A stretch of DNA of 64,000 nucleotides from Thalassobacillus devorans (GTDB lineage Bacteria > Bacillota > Bacilli > Bacillales > Halobacillaceae): NCBI RefSeq assembly GCF_900176565.1, contig NZ_FXEH01000006.1:1178001-1242000 (forward strand), read 5' to 3'. Position numbers and translations under genes: made by a program. Below the pieces are notes generated by a model. The model did no database searches, had not been told where the DNA came from, and was given only the letters and a program-made list of their open reading frames with translations. This document shows, one piece after another, positions 63,267 to 64,000 of this stretch (positions are counted from its first letter, which is position 1; each line of letters starts with the position of its first letter).

Positions 63267-64000
63267 TTAGGCACTTCGTTCAATACGATCTTTCTTATCT
63301 TTCGCGATAGCTGCAAATGCCGTTAATAAAATCCAGAAAGTGAACACCAGGATGATTGCTCCAAATGTGAATAACAGCCAATCACTGCCTTCTGTCCAAG
63401 GTGCCCACTGCGTGAACACCTGGGTAATCATGGCCCATAAAGTCATAAACATCAGGAAGACCATAGGAATAATTGTCGGCAGATAGTTCCTGCCAAGACG
63501 CTTCAGCCAGATAGAAATCAATAAAAGACTGATCCCTGCCAGCAGCTGATTCGATGTTCCGAACAACGGCCATAACAGGTAACCCCCGGAACCGAAACCA
63601 TTTGGTCCTTCCGGAATCAAGGTAAGGGCTGCACTGGATGCAACTGCGATTGTAGTCGCCACGTGTGTCTTAGTAATCGGCTTAATGTTATATTCTGTGC
63701 CTAGTTCAGCAATGATATAACGCATTAACCGGACGGAAGAGTCAAGGGTGGTCGCAGCAAAACTTACAACGATAACAGAAACAATTGTAGCAGCAACACT
63801 TGCTGGAATACCGAGCCCCGCTGCCAATTGACCTGCACCCTGGATGAATACTCCTAAACCTGCTCCACTGGCAGCAGCAAATCCACTATAGGTATCAAGG
63901 AATTCGCCAGATGTAGGGAAGAAAGTGACGACCGCAATAATCGCGACTAGTGCAAGAGCACCTTCTCCGACGGACCCAGGTAACCTACGAAACGAGCATC
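63267..64000 (-). pseudogene. cstA: CstA-family carbon-starvation transporter, C-terminal part, apparently frameshifted
   Basis: The C-terminal 230 or so residues of a CstA-type peptide/pyruvate transporter: FFPTSGEFLDTYSGFAAASGAG, SVRLMRYIIAELG, GGYLLWPLFGTSNQLLAG, then a last helix and basic tail. At the window edge the first seven codons (64000-63980) read DARFVGY, the CstA signature, but the following sequence is in another frame (GSVGEGALALVAII) from 63977, as if about 16 bases were missing. It is either a frameshifted gene or a sequence error; the rest lies outside the window. Confidence 0.7.

Overview
The window comes from a spore-forming, low-to-mid GC member of the Bacillaceae, most likely a halophilic or halotolerant genus (Halobacillus, Virgibacillus or Thalassobacillus type). 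Four lines of evidence support this. Four small acid-soluble spore proteins are present (SspP, SspO, SspN, Tlp). The order sspP-sspO-acnA-yneN-sspN-tlp-yneP-yneQ-yneR-plsY-yneT-parE-parC is that of Bacillus subtilis with insertions. A yngJIHGFE-type catabolic operon and CotS/CotSA-type coat genes are also present. An osmolyte-type ABC transporter and a sulfolipid gene pair fit a saline habitat.

Layout. 1-2.3 kb: divergent selD (itself with an in-frame UGA selenocysteine codon) and selA. 2.3-12.7 kb: spore proteins, aconitase, a thiol-disulfide protein, an FbpB-type small basic protein, a double AAA+ ATPase, yneP/Q/R, yidD, folE2. 12.7-21.3 kb: plsY, a sigma-B-type promoter with an OpuC/EgtU-type transporter, yneT, and parE-parC behind a promoter with an embedded LexA-type box. 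21.4-29.8 kb: a TetR regulator, a matching operator and a seven-gene operon for leucine/isovalerate-type acyl-CoA breakdown. 29.8-34.1 kb: DUF948 stress-type genes, a YihY-type membrane protein, and queCDE under a preQ1-I riboswitch. 34.3-39.5 kb: a HETGH-motif protein, an acetyl-CoA-synthetase-family ligase, and an SQD1 plus SQD2/SqdX pair for sulfoquinovosyl lipid. 39.5-45.3 kb: coat/polysaccharide genes, with a rearrangement junction that removes the 5' ends of both a cotS-like and an rmlA-like gene, and a CBS-ACT gene split by a stop codon. 45.4-60.4 kb: DUF421, rlmN, small spore-type proteins, cvfB, uvsE, a sigma-B-type katE, an SDR, a Rieske/FAD oxidoreductase, a luciferase-like enzyme, a PadR regulator and an S9 peptidase. 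60.5-63.2 kb: a four-gene redox/ArsA operon. 63.3-64 kb: the end of a cstA-like gene with an apparent frameshift.

The most interesting system is the four-gene operon at 60575-63205 (minus strand). Its first gene is apparently an unrecognised selenoprotein: a strong ribosome-binding site precedes an ATG at 63205, codon 17 is an in-frame UGA in a GGG-Sec-Cys-GG motif, and a 7-bp hairpin with a G-containing loop lies at bacterial-SECIS distance. A conventional gene caller would start it at the internal ATG at 63121 and lose the active site. It is followed by a small protein ending in Cys-Cys, an ArsA/Get3-family ATPase and an MDR oxidoreductase. selA and a Sec-containing selD at the other end of the window show that selenocysteine genes are present, although selB and selC are not here.

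At least five sites resemble sigma-B promoters (transporter, DUF948 operon, yihY, DUF421, katE). Several genes look damaged (cotS, rmlA, CBS-ACT, cstA), which may be real decay or assembly/sequencing error. No rRNA, tRNA, CRISPR array or insertion sequence was seen.
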